Below the pieces are notes generated by a model. The model had not been told where the DNA came from, made no database searches, and worked only from the letters and a program-made list of their open reading frames with translations. Position numbers and translations under genes: made by a program. DNA of 54,272 nucleotides from Psychroflexus gondwanensis ACAM 44 (GTDB taxonomy: Bacteria > Bacteroidota > Bacteroidia > Flavobacteriales > Flavobacteriaceae): the NCBI RefSeq assembly GCF_000355905.1, contig NZ_APLF01000015.1, forward strand, positions 1-54,272. Direction: 5' to 3'. Each line of letters starts with the position of its first letter. The stretch's first letter is position 1. Below are positions 26,020 through 33,905 of the stretch, in pieces.

Positions 26020-26736
26020 TTAGGTTGAAGAGTTGAGTTGAAGGACATCCTTCATAGAATATACTCCGGCGTGTTGTTTAAGTATCCATTCTGCAGCTAT
26101 TACTGCTCCATGAGCAAAGCCTTCTCTGGATTTTGCATTATGAGAAATGGTTATGGTATCAATAATAGAATTATAAGTCACATCATGAAAACCAAAAACT
26201 CCTGCTTTTCTTTCAGCTTCGATAGGGATTGAATTTTCTGAATTTTCTGGTGGATAGGACCAATTTGTATACTCGGTTTCTTTTATAATATGATCAGCAA
26301 GACTAATGGCGGTGCCGCTAGGGGCGTCTTTCTTTTCCAAATGGTGAACTTCCTTTAGCTTAACATTATACTCCTTCAACCCAGACATCATTTTAGCGAG
26401 TTGAGAATTCAATTCAAAAAAAACATTTACTCCTATACTAAAGTTGGACGCATACAAAAACTTACCAACCTGTGATTCACAAAGTTTAACCGCATCCTCA
26501 TATCGATTTAGCCAGCCGGTAGTTCCACACACTATGGCTATTTTATTTTCCAAACAAGAAGTTATATTAAAATAAGCGGCTTCAGGAGTACTAAAGTCTA
26601 TAGCGACTTCTGCTTGTTTTAAGCGGTCTATGTCTAAGTTATCTGAGGTCTTATAAACAATATCGTGACCTCTGGAGGTTGCAATATTCTCTACGGTTTT
26701 ACCCATTTTACCGTAGCCAAGTATAGCGAGTTTCAT
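26020..26736 (-). CDS. dapB: 4-hydroxy-tetrahydrodipicolinate reductase
   Basis: NAD(P)H-dependent reductase of the diaminopimelate/lysine pathway, feeding peptidoglycan. The 238-residue protein has the dinucleotide fold GYGKMGKTVEN, DFSTPEAAYFN, VCGTTGW, SNFSIGVNVFFELN and the active-site EVHHLEKKDAPSGTA with His-His. The length is at the short end of the family, as usual in Bacteroidota. It lies between DUF5683 (1 bp upstream) and lepB in one transcript. Confidence 0.96.
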   Translation of the reverse strand: MKLAILGYGKMGKTVENIATSRGHDIVYKTSDNLDIDRLKQAEVAIDFSTPEAAYFNITSCLENKIAIVCGTTGWLNRYEDAVKLCESQVGKFLYASNFSIGVNVFFELNSQLAKMMSGLKEYNVKLKEVHHLEKKDAPSGTAISLADHIIKETEYTNWSYPPENSENSIPIEAERKAGVFGFHDVTYNSIIDTITISHNAKSREGFAHGAVIAAEWILKQHAGVYSMKDVLQLNSST

Positions 26737-27318
26737 TTAATTCAATTTAAAATTCAAAGTTAACCCATAGTCGATGTTTCCACTCATGAAATTAGGCTCA
26801 AAATTTGGTCTAAGCGTAAGATCTTTAGAAACATCAAATTGCTTTAAGTGTGCATCTACATTTGCATCTACAATGTTGAGTAAATAAAAAGCTACCGTTG
26901 CTAAAATAGCAAATTCTTTGTTCTGTCTAAATTGCTTTTGCGCGTTAATCAAACCCTCATTCTCAAGAATATTTTGAAATTCATCATCTTGAAAACCAGC
27001 TAATCTTCGTTTATAAGCGTTTCTGTAGCGTTGATACTCCGTATCATTTTGAAGTACTAAATATAGACTTGTTCCTATGCCAGCATAAACCAAAGGAATT
27101 TTCCAATAACTACCATTATAAGCTTGTCCCAATCCCGGTAAAATAGCTGAGTAAAAGGCAGATCTAGCAGGGGCTAAAGGATCGTATAGATCCAATTTGA
27201 AAGCGTTTTTGGTAGACGTCATTGTGGATTCAATAGTCAAACTATCTTGTGCTTGACTAAACGAACACGAACACCAACCTAGGATAAATATGGAAGTGAA
27301 AAAAAATTTACGAATCAC
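26737..27318 (-). CDS. DUF5683 exported protein
   Basis: 193 residues. It has a signal peptide (MIRKFFFTSIFILGWCSCSF) and the DUF5683 core: DPLAPARSAFYSAILPGLGQ, AYNGSYWKIPLVYAGIG and a C-terminal membrane segment (AILATVAFYLLNIVDANVDA). Members are always next to parB in this order, yet have no known activity; an inner-membrane or periplasmic role is likely. It overlaps the end of parB by 11 bp. Confidence 0.88.
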   Translation of the reverse strand: MIRKFFFTSIFILGWCSCSFSQAQDSLTIESTMTSTKNAFKLDLYDPLAPARSAFYSAILPGLGQAYNGSYWKIPLVYAGIGTSLYLVLQNDTEYQRYRNAYKRRLAGFQDDEFQNILENEGLINAQKQFRQNKEFAILATVAFYLLNIVDANVDAHLKQFDVSKDLTLRPNFEPNFMSGNIDYGLTLNFKLN

Positions 27319-28213
27319 CTTGTATTAATTTTTTGATTCTTTGGAAATCCTCTTCTGAAGAAAATGGAACAATAAGTTTTCCATTTCCTTTTTTGTTGAC
27401 TTTAAGTTCAACTTTAGCCCCAAAGTAGGAAGCGATTTGTTTTAAGGCTTTTGTCTTTTTTTCATCAACTTTTACCTCTTTAGAGGAAGGCTTAGATGTG
27501 CCTTTATTTTGTTGCATGTGTCTCACCAAGTTCTCCGTATCTCTTACAGAGAGCTTATCTTTAAGAATACGCTCATACACTTGAAGCTGAATATCTGTAT
27601 CGGTGATGTTTATAAGTGCTCTACCATGGCCCATACTCAAAAAACCGTCTCTCATTCCTGTTTGAATGATAGGGTCTAGCTTTAAAAGGCGAAGGTAATT
27701 TGCAATTGTAGATCTATTTTTACCCACTCTATCGCTTAATTCTTCCTGAGTTAAATCGATGTCATCCATCAATCTTTGGTAAGACAAGGCGATTTCTATA
27801 GGATCGAGGTCTTGGCGTTGTATATTTTCTACCAAAGCCATTTCTAAAGACTCTTGGTCATTCGCAATCCTTATATAAGAGGGAATAGTCTCTAAACCAA
27901 GCATTTTGGAAGCTCGGTAACGGCGTTCTCCAGAAACTAGCTGGTACTTGTTAAATTCAAGTTTCCTGACCGTAATAGGCTGGATCACGCCAAGTTCTCT
28001 AATAGAAGAGGCCAATTCCTTTAAGGCATCTTCACTAAAACTCGTTCTAGGTTGAAATGGATTTACCTCAATGGCCTCAAGGCTCAATTCTACTATACTA
28101 CCTACAACCTTATCTGCATTTTTATCTGCTGCAGATTTAATATCATTATCTGGGTCGTTCAATAAAGCCGATAGGCCTCTACCGAGAGCTTTTTTCTTTG
28201 TCGTTTTCGCCAT
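27308..28213 (-). CDS. parB: Chromosome partitioning protein ParB
   Basis: CTP-dependent clamp that loads on parS sites and acts with ParA in origin segregation. The 301-residue protein has the basic start KALGRGLSALL, the NTPase/ParB motifs NPFQPRTSFSEDALKELASS and SGERRYRASK (GERRYRA box), MALVENIQRQDLDPIE and the helix-turn-helix LTQEELSDRVGKNRSTIANY. The C-terminal dimerisation domain is about 255-301. It lies 6 bp after parA. I could not find a convincing parS in the window. Confidence 0.96.
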   Translation of the reverse strand: MAKTTKKKALGRGLSALLNDPDNDIKSAADKNADKVVGSIVELSLEAIEVNPFQPRTSFSEDALKELASSIRELGVIQPITVRKLEFNKYQLVSGERRYRASKMLGLETIPSYIRIANDQESLEMALVENIQRQDLDPIEIALSYQRLMDDIDLTQEELSDRVGKNRSTIANYLRLLKLDPIIQTGMRDGFLSMGHGRALINITDTDIQLQVYERILKDKLSVRDTENLVRHMQQNKGTSKPSSKEVKVDEKKTKALKQIASYFGAKVELKVNKKGNGKLIVPFSSEEDFQRIKKLIQGDS

Positions 28214-28219
28214 TAACTT

Positions 28220-28984
28220 TTAATTTGACTTCTTAATAATTTCTTCAGCTAAACTTAAATAATTATTGGCTCCTTTACTAGCTGCATCGTATTTTATAAT
28301 GCTTTCACCATAACTAGGAGCTTCGCTTAAACGCACATTCCTTTGGATGATTGTTTCAAAAACCATATCATTAAAGTGTTTTTTTACTTCTTCCACCACT
28401 TGGTTGGATAAACGCAGTCTAGAATCATACATCGTTAGTAACAAGCCTTCAATGCTTAAGTGTTCATTATGAATTTTTTGTACACTTTTAATAGTGTTAA
28501 GCAATTTACCTAAACCTTCTAAAGCAAAATATTCACATTGAATAGGAATTAATACCGAATCTGAAGCCGTTAACGCATTTAATGTTAATAAGCCTAAGGA
28601 AGGAGCACAGTCGATAAGAATGTAATCAAATTTAGACTTAATAGGTAACAAAGCCTCTTTAAGCATGTATTCTCTTCGCTCCACATCTACAAGTTCAAGT
28701 TCAATGGCAACCAAATCAATGTGAGAAGGGATCAACTCCAGATTTGGTGAATCAGTGTCCATAATGGCTTCTTCTGCTTTTTTGGTATGTTCCAAAAGTT
28801 GGTAAGTCCCTATTTCTACTGTTTCAATATCAATACCGAGTCCAGATGTAGCGTTGGCTTGAGGATCTGCATCGATCAATAGTACTTTTTTTTCTAAAAC
28901 ACCTAAAGCAGCAGCTAGATTTACAGCCGTTGTAGTCTTACCTACACCGCCCTTTTGGTTTGCAATTGAAATTATCTTACCCAT
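28220..28984 (-). CDS. parA: Chromosome partitioning ATPase ParA (Soj)
   Basis: Walker-type ATPase that moves ParB-parS complexes. The 254-residue protein has the deviant Walker A (ANQKGGVGKTTTAVNLAAAL, with KGGVGKT), Walker A' DADPQANAT, and Walker B ILIDCAPSLGLLTLNAL. It lacks an N-terminal DNA-binding domain, as expected for chromosomal Soj. First gene of the minus-strand group parA-parB-DUF5683-dapB-lepB-WbqC, a conserved order in Flavobacteriaceae. Confidence 0.96.
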   Translation of the reverse strand: MGKIISIANQKGGVGKTTTAVNLAAALGVLEKKVLLIDADPQANATSGLGIDIETVEIGTYQLLEHTKKAEEAIMDTDSPNLELIPSHIDLVAIELELVDVERREYMLKEALLPIKSKFDYILIDCAPSLGLLTLNALTASDSVLIPIQCEYFALEGLGKLLNTIKSVQKIHNEHLSIEGLLLTMYDSRLRLSNQVVEEVKKHFNDMVFETIIQRNVRLSEAPSYGESIIKYDAASKGANNYLSLAEEIIKKSN

Positions 28985-29073
28985 AAAGTTTTTCGAATTT
29001 TCTGATGTAAAATTACAATTTATTGTGGCATGTCAGCACTCTCCAATTAATTATAACGATAGAAAGTTAGGAG

Positions 29074-29955
29074 TTATTTCTTTTTTTGAGAGCGAATCAT
29101 TTCTTCTAATTGATCCCACATCTCTGGTGTCACCATTTCCAATAGATTAAATTGACCTGCGCCTTTTAGCCATTCACCACCATCAATGGTAATCACCTCT
29201 CCATTAAGGTAATGTGCAAAATCCGACACCAAATAAGCGGCGAGATTAGCTAATTCTTGATGATCGCCAACGCGTTTAAGCGGTACTTTTTTAGCAAGAT
29301 CGAATTTCTCTTTCAGATCTCCTGGTAATAACCTATCCCATGCCCCTTTGGTAGGGAATGGTCCCGGAGCAATCGCGTTAAATCGAATTCCATATTTAGC
29401 CCATTCCACAGCCAAGGATCTGGTCATGGCAAGAACACCAGCTTTTGCAGTGGCGCTTGGTACAACATAACCAGAACCCGTCCAAGCGTAGGTGGTAACT
29501 ATACTAAGTACTGTTTTATTAGTTTGTTTCTTGTCTATCCAATATTTACCTAAAGCAAGTGTACAATTTTTACTGCCCTTCAAAACAATATCGATAATAG
29601 TATCAAAGGCGTTTGCAGACAATCGTTCTGTTGGAGAAATGAAATTTCCCGCAGCATTATTTAAAAGCACATCTACTTCACCAAAAGCGGTATGCGCTTG
29701 TTCTATCATATGCTCAACTTCATCGTAGTGCCTCACATCACATTGAACCGGTAAACACTTTCCTCCGGTTTCTTCTTCTAGAGTTTTTGCACTAGCCTTA
29801 AGCTTTTCCAAGTTTCTGCTGGTGATGACAACATTAGCTCCAAGTTCTAGGAAATAACGGGTCATTGACATACCCAGACCGCTTCCGCCTCCAGTTACTA
29901 TAATTGTTTTGCCTTCTAAGGCATCATCTCGTAACATTTTCTTTTTAAAATCCAT
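29074..29955 (-). CDS. SDR oxidoreductase, 2,4-dienoyl-CoA reductase-like
   Basis: 293 residues from the Met at 29955. Rossmann motif TGGGSGLGMSMTRYF, NNAAGNF, and the catalytic region in which the usual YxxxK is replaced by SATAKAGVLAMTRSLA: the active Tyr is missing and Lys remains. That pattern is typical of the NADPH-dependent 2,4-dienoyl-CoA reductases of unsaturated fatty-acid breakdown (DECR type). The ending NGEVITIDGGEWL is also typical. The frame is open to 30045, but that start would overlap menA by 25 bp and adds a non-conserved 30-residue piece. Substrate assignment is inferred. Confidence 0.85.
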   Translation of the reverse strand: MDFKKKMLRDDALEGKTIIVTGGGSGLGMSMTRYFLELGANVVITSRNLEKLKASAKTLEEETGGKCLPVQCDVRHYDEVEHMIEQAHTAFGEVDVLLNNAAGNFISPTERLSANAFDTIIDIVLKGSKNCTLALGKYWIDKKQTNKTVLSIVTTYAWTGSGYVVPSATAKAGVLAMTRSLAVEWAKYGIRFNAIAPGPFPTKGAWDRLLPGDLKEKFDLAKKVPLKRVGDHQELANLAAYLVSDFAHYLNGEVITIDGGEWLKGAGQFNLLEMVTPEMWDQLEEMIRSQKKK

Positions 29956-30020
29956 CAAATAATTTTTTATCAATTTACGAATTAAAGCATCAAATTCAAG
30001 TTTTCCAATACTGCTTTCGG

Positions 30021-30935
30021 TTAAAATTCTAAGAATACTATCCAAAATAGAATAAAACCAAGCGCAAAGGTACTTAAAGCAACTTTTTTCAATTCAGGAT
30101 CTAAGGTTTTAGGATCTGTATAGTGGTATATTTTCCTAAGATGAATTGCTAAAGGAATAAAGGCTAGTAAGGGGAGTAATATCCAATTGTAGCTAGAATA
30201 GGTGTCTAGATTAAGGAAAATTACCATACAGATGAAAGCCAAAAGTATCAATGAGAAATGGTAAGGTTTTGCAAACTTTTTCCCGCCTTTAACCACCAAA
30301 GTCATTTTTTTTGAGTTGCGGTCACTCAATTCGTCTCGCATATTGTTCAAATTCAAAACTGCGCTACTCAACAACCCTATGCTAATTGCTGGTAAAAATA
30401 GCCAAACGTCCAATTGCTTTGTCATCAGAAAATTGGAGCCTAAAACACTCATGATTCCAAAAAAAAGAAAGACAAATATATCTCCCAAACCTTTATACCC
30501 ATAGGCAGAATCGCCAACTGTATATTTAATAGCGGCAATAATTGCTGACGCTCCTAAGCCAATAAATAGCAAACTCAGAAAAAAATTTTCTTTGCCAAAA
30601 CTGATATAAATTAAGCTCAAGGCGAGTATGGCTGTTACGATTGATGTTAAGATGATGCCCTTCTTCATCTCCTTACCAGAAATAACCCCGCTTTGTAAAG
30701 CTCTCATAGGCCCAATACGCTCATCGTTATCGGTGCCTTTAACCCCATCGCCGTAATCATTCGCGAAATTTGATAAAATTTGTAACCCCAAAGTGGTGGC
30801 GATGGCTAACCAGAAAATACTTACATCAAATTGGTTGGACGGCAAAGCAAGAGCAGTTCCCACCAAAATTCCAGATATGGATAGCGGTAAGGTTCGTAAT
30901 CTAGCTGCTGAAATCCAAGCTGCTGTTTTACTCAT
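30021..30935 (-). CDS. menA: 1,4-dihydroxy-2-naphthoate polyprenyltransferase
   Basis: Attaches the polyprenyl tail to dihydroxynaphthoate in menaquinone synthesis. The 304-residue UbiA-family membrane protein has eight or nine helices, the first Asp-rich motif NFANDYGDGVKGTDNDERIG (residues about 57-76) and the second LNNMRDELSDRNSKK near residue 200. The DNDERIGP stretch is MenA-specific. It lies 2 bp after purB, in the same transcript. Confidence 0.95.
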   Translation of the reverse strand: MSKTAAWISAARLRTLPLSISGILVGTALALPSNQFDVSIFWLAIATTLGLQILSNFANDYGDGVKGTDNDERIGPMRALQSGVISGKEMKKGIILTSIVTAILALSLIYISFGKENFFLSLLFIGLGASAIIAAIKYTVGDSAYGYKGLGDIFVFLFFGIMSVLGSNFLMTKQLDVWLFLPAISIGLLSSAVLNLNNMRDELSDRNSKKMTLVVKGGKKFAKPYHFSLILLAFICMVIFLNLDTYSSYNWILLPLLAFIPLAIHLRKIYHYTDPKTLDPELKKVALSTFALGFILFWIVFLEF

Positions 30936-30937
30936 AT

Positions 30938-32275
30938 TTAAATTCCTGTATAATTCGAAGGCGTAATAGCTTTAAGTTCAGTTTTGACAGTTTCAGACAC
31001 TTTAAGTGTATCGATGAAAGTTGAAATGCTTTTTTCGTCAATTTTAGAGTGAGTTCTAGTCAATCCTTTAAGAGCTTCATAAGGGTTTTCGAAACCTTCA
31101 CGTCTTAAAACTGTTTGTATGGCTTCGGCTACGACAGCCCAGTTAGCATTTAAATCTGCTTGAATCTTTTCTGGATTTAAAACTAATTTATCAAGTCCTT
31201 TCCCGGTAGATTGAAGTGCAATAAGCATATGACCTAGAGGTACGCCCAGATTTCTTAAAACTGTACTGTCTGTTAGGTCTCTTTGAAGTCTGCTAATGGG
31301 CAATTTTGCAGAGAGATGCTCAAGTAATGCATTGGCAATGCCTAGATTTCCTTCAGAATTCTCAAAATCAATTGGGTTTACTTTGTGGGGCATAGCTGAA
31401 GAACCAATTTCACCTTCTTTTATCTTTTGCTTGAAGTAATCCATAGAAACATAGCTCCAAATATCCTTATTCAGATCTAGTAAAATAGTATTAATTCGCT
31501 TCATAGCGTCAAAAGTAGAAGCCATGTTATCGTAATGTTCTATTTGAGTTGTTGGAAACGAATGTTTCAACTTAAGTCGTCTTTCTACAAAATCTTTTCC
31601 AAAAGCTTTCCAATCAATACTTGGGTAAGCTACTTTGTGCGCATTAAAATTTCCTGTAGCTCCACCAAATTTGGCAGACGACGGAATAGTTTTTAGTTGG
31701 TTTAATTGTTCTTGAAGTCTCACTTCAAAAACTTCAAACTCTTTGCCGAGTCGAGTAGGAGAGGCGGGTTGACCATGTGTTCTTGCCAGCATTGGGATAT
31801 CTTTCCACTCTTTGGCTTTTATTTTAATTTTTTCTAAAACCTTTTCCAATTGTGGAATATATACTTCCTGAACAGCCTCTAGCAAGGTTAAAGGGACTGC
31901 AGTATTGTTGATGTCCTGAGAGGTCAATCCAAAATGAATAAATTCTTTGGAGGCCTTTAAGTCTAAATGATCCATTCGATCTTTGATAAAATACTCTACA
32001 GCTTTCACGTCATGGTTAGTAATGCTTTCAATGGACTTAATTTTCTGAGCATCTTCTAGGCTGAAGTCCAAATAAATGGCTCTTAATTTTGGGTATAGGG
32101 AAGGATCAAAGCTTTCTAGCTGTGGAAGTGGTAGTTCGCATAAGGCTATAAAATACTCTATTTCTACCCTTACTCTATATTTTATTAAAGCATGTTCGCT
32201 AAAGTACTTTCGGAGAGATTCAGTTTTGTTGGCATATCGGCCATCTATTGGGGAAATTGCATCAAGCGAATTCAT
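30938..32275 (-). CDS. purB: Adenylosuccinate lyase
   Basis: Cleaves SAICAR and adenylosuccinate with release of fumarate in purine synthesis. The 445-residue protein has the fumarase-superfamily signature GSSAMPHKVNPIDFENSEGN with the catalytic Ser, the LTSQDINNTA motif and ARTHGQPASPTRLGKE with the catalytic His. The start is MNSLDAISPIDGRYANK, canonical for the family. A TATATTTG promoter box lies 23 bp upstream. First gene of the purB-menA unit. Confidence 0.97.
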   Translation of the reverse strand: MNSLDAISPIDGRYANKTESLRKYFSEHALIKYRVRVEIEYFIALCELPLPQLESFDPSLYPKLRAIYLDFSLEDAQKIKSIESITNHDVKAVEYFIKDRMDHLDLKASKEFIHFGLTSQDINNTAVPLTLLEAVQEVYIPQLEKVLEKIKIKAKEWKDIPMLARTHGQPASPTRLGKEFEVFEVRLQEQLNQLKTIPSSAKFGGATGNFNAHKVAYPSIDWKAFGKDFVERRLKLKHSFPTTQIEHYDNMASTFDAMKRINTILLDLNKDIWSYVSMDYFKQKIKEGEIGSSAMPHKVNPIDFENSEGNLGIANALLEHLSAKLPISRLQRDLTDSTVLRNLGVPLGHMLIALQSTGKGLDKLVLNPEKIQADLNANWAVVAEAIQTVLRREGFENPYEALKGLTRTHSKIDEKSISTFIDTLKVSETVKTELKAITPSNYTGI

Positions 32276-32298
32276 GGAATACTATTTTATTTCGCTAG

Positions 32299-32306
32299 CA
32301 AATATA
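32299..32306 (-). promoter_or_regulatory. -7 promoter box (TATATTTG) of purB
   Basis: Exact TAnnTTTG match on the minus strand, 23 bases before the purB ATG. Confidence 0.55.
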
Positions 32307-32386
32307 AGCTTTCGTAAGCATATTTTTATGGAATGTAGCCTTACTTTTTACTCCTTTTCAGGGTATAGAACACGATAGTGTACTGC

Positions 32387-33064
32387 TTATGCTAAAAGCT
32401 TTCGAACCAATTTATCTACTCCTGTGGTTGCTTTTTCAGCATATAGATGTACACCAGTCGAATCTGATATGTTGGGGTTGGGGTCTATAAAATAAATGGG
32501 GGTAGAGGAGGGAGCAAAATCGATAAGTCCTGCGGCTGGATAAACCTGCATCGAAGTTCCAATAATGATGAGGACATCAGTTTGTTTTAAGATGTCAATT
32601 GCTTTTTCTATCATCGGAACGGCTTCTCCAAACCATACCACATGAGGCCTTAATTGATAATGGTGTTCACAAAAATCACCAAGATTTAAATCATCTTTCC
32701 AATCATAAATAAGATCTTGGTCAAAGGTACTTCTTACTTTCATAAGCTCACCATGAAGATGAGTTACACGTGAACTCCCAGCACGTTCATGAAGATCATC
32801 TACATTTTGAGTAATGATATCTACGTTAAATTGCGTTTCAAGATCTACTAAACGCTGATGTGCTAAATTGGGTTGAACAGTAAGTAATTGCTGCCTTCTT
32901 ATATTATAGAAGTCTAGGACAAAACCAGGATTTTTTTCAAAGGCTTGGGGTGTTGCTACTTGCATAACATCATGACCTTCCCAGAGTCCGTCGTGGTCTC
33001 TAAAAGTCTTTACACCACTTTCGGCACTTATACCTGCTCCGGTAAGTATGCTGATGTGTTTCAA
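32387..33064 (-). CDS. NAD-dependent protein deacylase, sirtuin class III, zinc site lost
   Basis: Removes acyl groups from lysine using NAD. The 225-residue protein has the NAD motifs GAGISAESGVKTFRD, TQNVDDLHERAG and catalytic His104 in THLHGE, then RPHVVWFGEAVP. Tyr53 and Arg56 (DFYNIRRQQ) match the Y-x-x-R pair that gives desuccinylase and demalonylase activity in CobB and SIRT5. In the zinc-module position (residues 108-137) only one Cys (132) and a His-His remain, so the structural zinc site is absent. It sits 4 bp after a CarboxypepD_reg-like gene. Confidence 0.93.
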   Translation of the reverse strand: MKHISILTGAGISAESGVKTFRDHDGLWEGHDVMQVATPQAFEKNPGFVLDFYNIRRQQLLTVQPNLAHQRLVDLETQFNVDIITQNVDDLHERAGSSRVTHLHGELMKVRSTFDQDLIYDWKDDLNLGDFCEHHYQLRPHVVWFGEAVPMIEKAIDILKQTDVLIIIGTSMQVYPAAGLIDFAPSSTPIYFIDPNPNISDSTGVHLYAEKATTGVDKLVRKLLA

Positions 33065-33068
33065 ATTA

Positions 33069-33839
33069 TTATCTATTGATGGCTCTGTATTCTTCGTAAC
33101 AATTGCTTATCGCGTCGAGCACTTGTAAATCGTTTGCAGTGGTAATAAAGTCTCTAGAATAATTACATTTATCCAAAACTTGATCTATATCGTCTTTACT
33201 GATTTGTAAAACTGCGGAAAGAGTTTCTCGATCAAATTTATCTTGAAGGATATCCTTTATACTTTCGTTCATTTTCATTTTTCGTAAACGGCGCATCTGC
33301 TTGTCTTTACTACTGAACGTTTTGTAGAGTAAATCTGCAGGATTGGAAATAGATTGAAGAACCTTAGAAATAGCGCTTTTTTGGTAGTTGCCTCCTTCGT
33401 ATGCATAATCTAAACCCGAAATACTGTATCTGTAATTATCGTAGATAGGAATATTTCTAGCATCGATTTCTAAATAACCAGTCAGTTGGATTTCTTGAAG
33501 TTGCACTTCTTGAAGTGCAATTGCAGATTCTGTCATTTTGATTTTTACATCACCAAACTTAACCCAATCTTCAGTAATTTTTACTTGAATAGATCTAAAA
33601 CCCAAATAGGAGAGATAAAGCGTATCACTGATATGAGCTTTTACATTAAACTGACCATCTATATTGGTAGTAGACCCTTTTACCGTATTGATATTTACGA
33701 TATTTACGTTTTCCAAGGGTTTATCATTGGAAGCATTCATCACTACACCTGTTATGGTTTGTAGTTCTTTCTCTTGACTACAAACTAAAGAGGAATAGGT
33801 GATAATCACCAACAAACTTAAAATGGTTTTGAATTTCAT
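33069..33839 (-). CDS. CarboxypepD_reg-like domain exported protein
   Basis: 256 residues. It has a signal peptide (about 1-21, ending VCSQ) and an N-terminal CarboxypepD_reg-like beta-sandwich (about 28-110): ITGVVMNASNDKPLENVNIV, STTNIDGQFNVKA, LYLSYLGFRSIQVKI. This domain is usually the N-terminal extension of TonB-dependent receptors, but here it stands without a plug or barrel. A helical tail of about 130 residues follows, with no known domain. Envelope-associated and unassigned; common as a singleton in this phylum. Confidence 0.85.
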   Translation of the reverse strand: MKFKTILSLLVIITYSSLVCSQEKELQTITGVVMNASNDKPLENVNIVNINTVKGSTTNIDGQFNVKAHISDTLYLSYLGFRSIQVKITEDWVKFGDVKIKMTESAIALQEVQLQEIQLTGYLEIDARNIPIYDNYRYSISGLDYAYEGGNYQKSAISKVLQSISNPADLLYKTFSSKDKQMRRLRKMKMNESIKDILQDKFDRETLSAVLQISKDDIDQVLDKCNYSRDFITTANDLQVLDAISNCYEEYRAINR

Positions 33840-33852
33840 ATATGTTGAAAGT

Positions 33853-33894
33853 AGTCATTTCGAAGCAATTAGATGACTCCGAAATGACTTTTTT
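33853..33894. terminator. Hairpin downstream of the helicase gene (terminator or interspersed repeat)
   Basis: AGTCATTTCG (33853-33862) and CGAAATGACT (33880-33889) form a perfect 10-bp stem with a 17-base loop, followed on the plus strand by TTTTT. It lies in the only gap between the helicase and the next minus-strand gene. The T-run is on the plus side, opposite to the genes, so it may be a bidirectional terminator or a member of the GTCATTTCGA-type short repeats seen in Flavobacteriaceae intergenic DNA. Confidence 0.5.
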
Positions 33895-33905
33895 AAAACC
33901 TTAAT

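Noticed and set aside
29956-30045. 30-residue N-terminal extension of the SDR gene
   Set aside because: It overlaps menA, is not like any SDR, and the Met at 29955 gives a normal N-terminus.
32762-32776. GTTACACGTGAAC inside the sirtuin gene as a possible parS site
   Set aside because: It contains CACGTG but is not a proper palindrome and matches the TGTTTCACGTGAAACA consensus poorly on the right side. It lies within conserved coding sequence, so it is probably chance.
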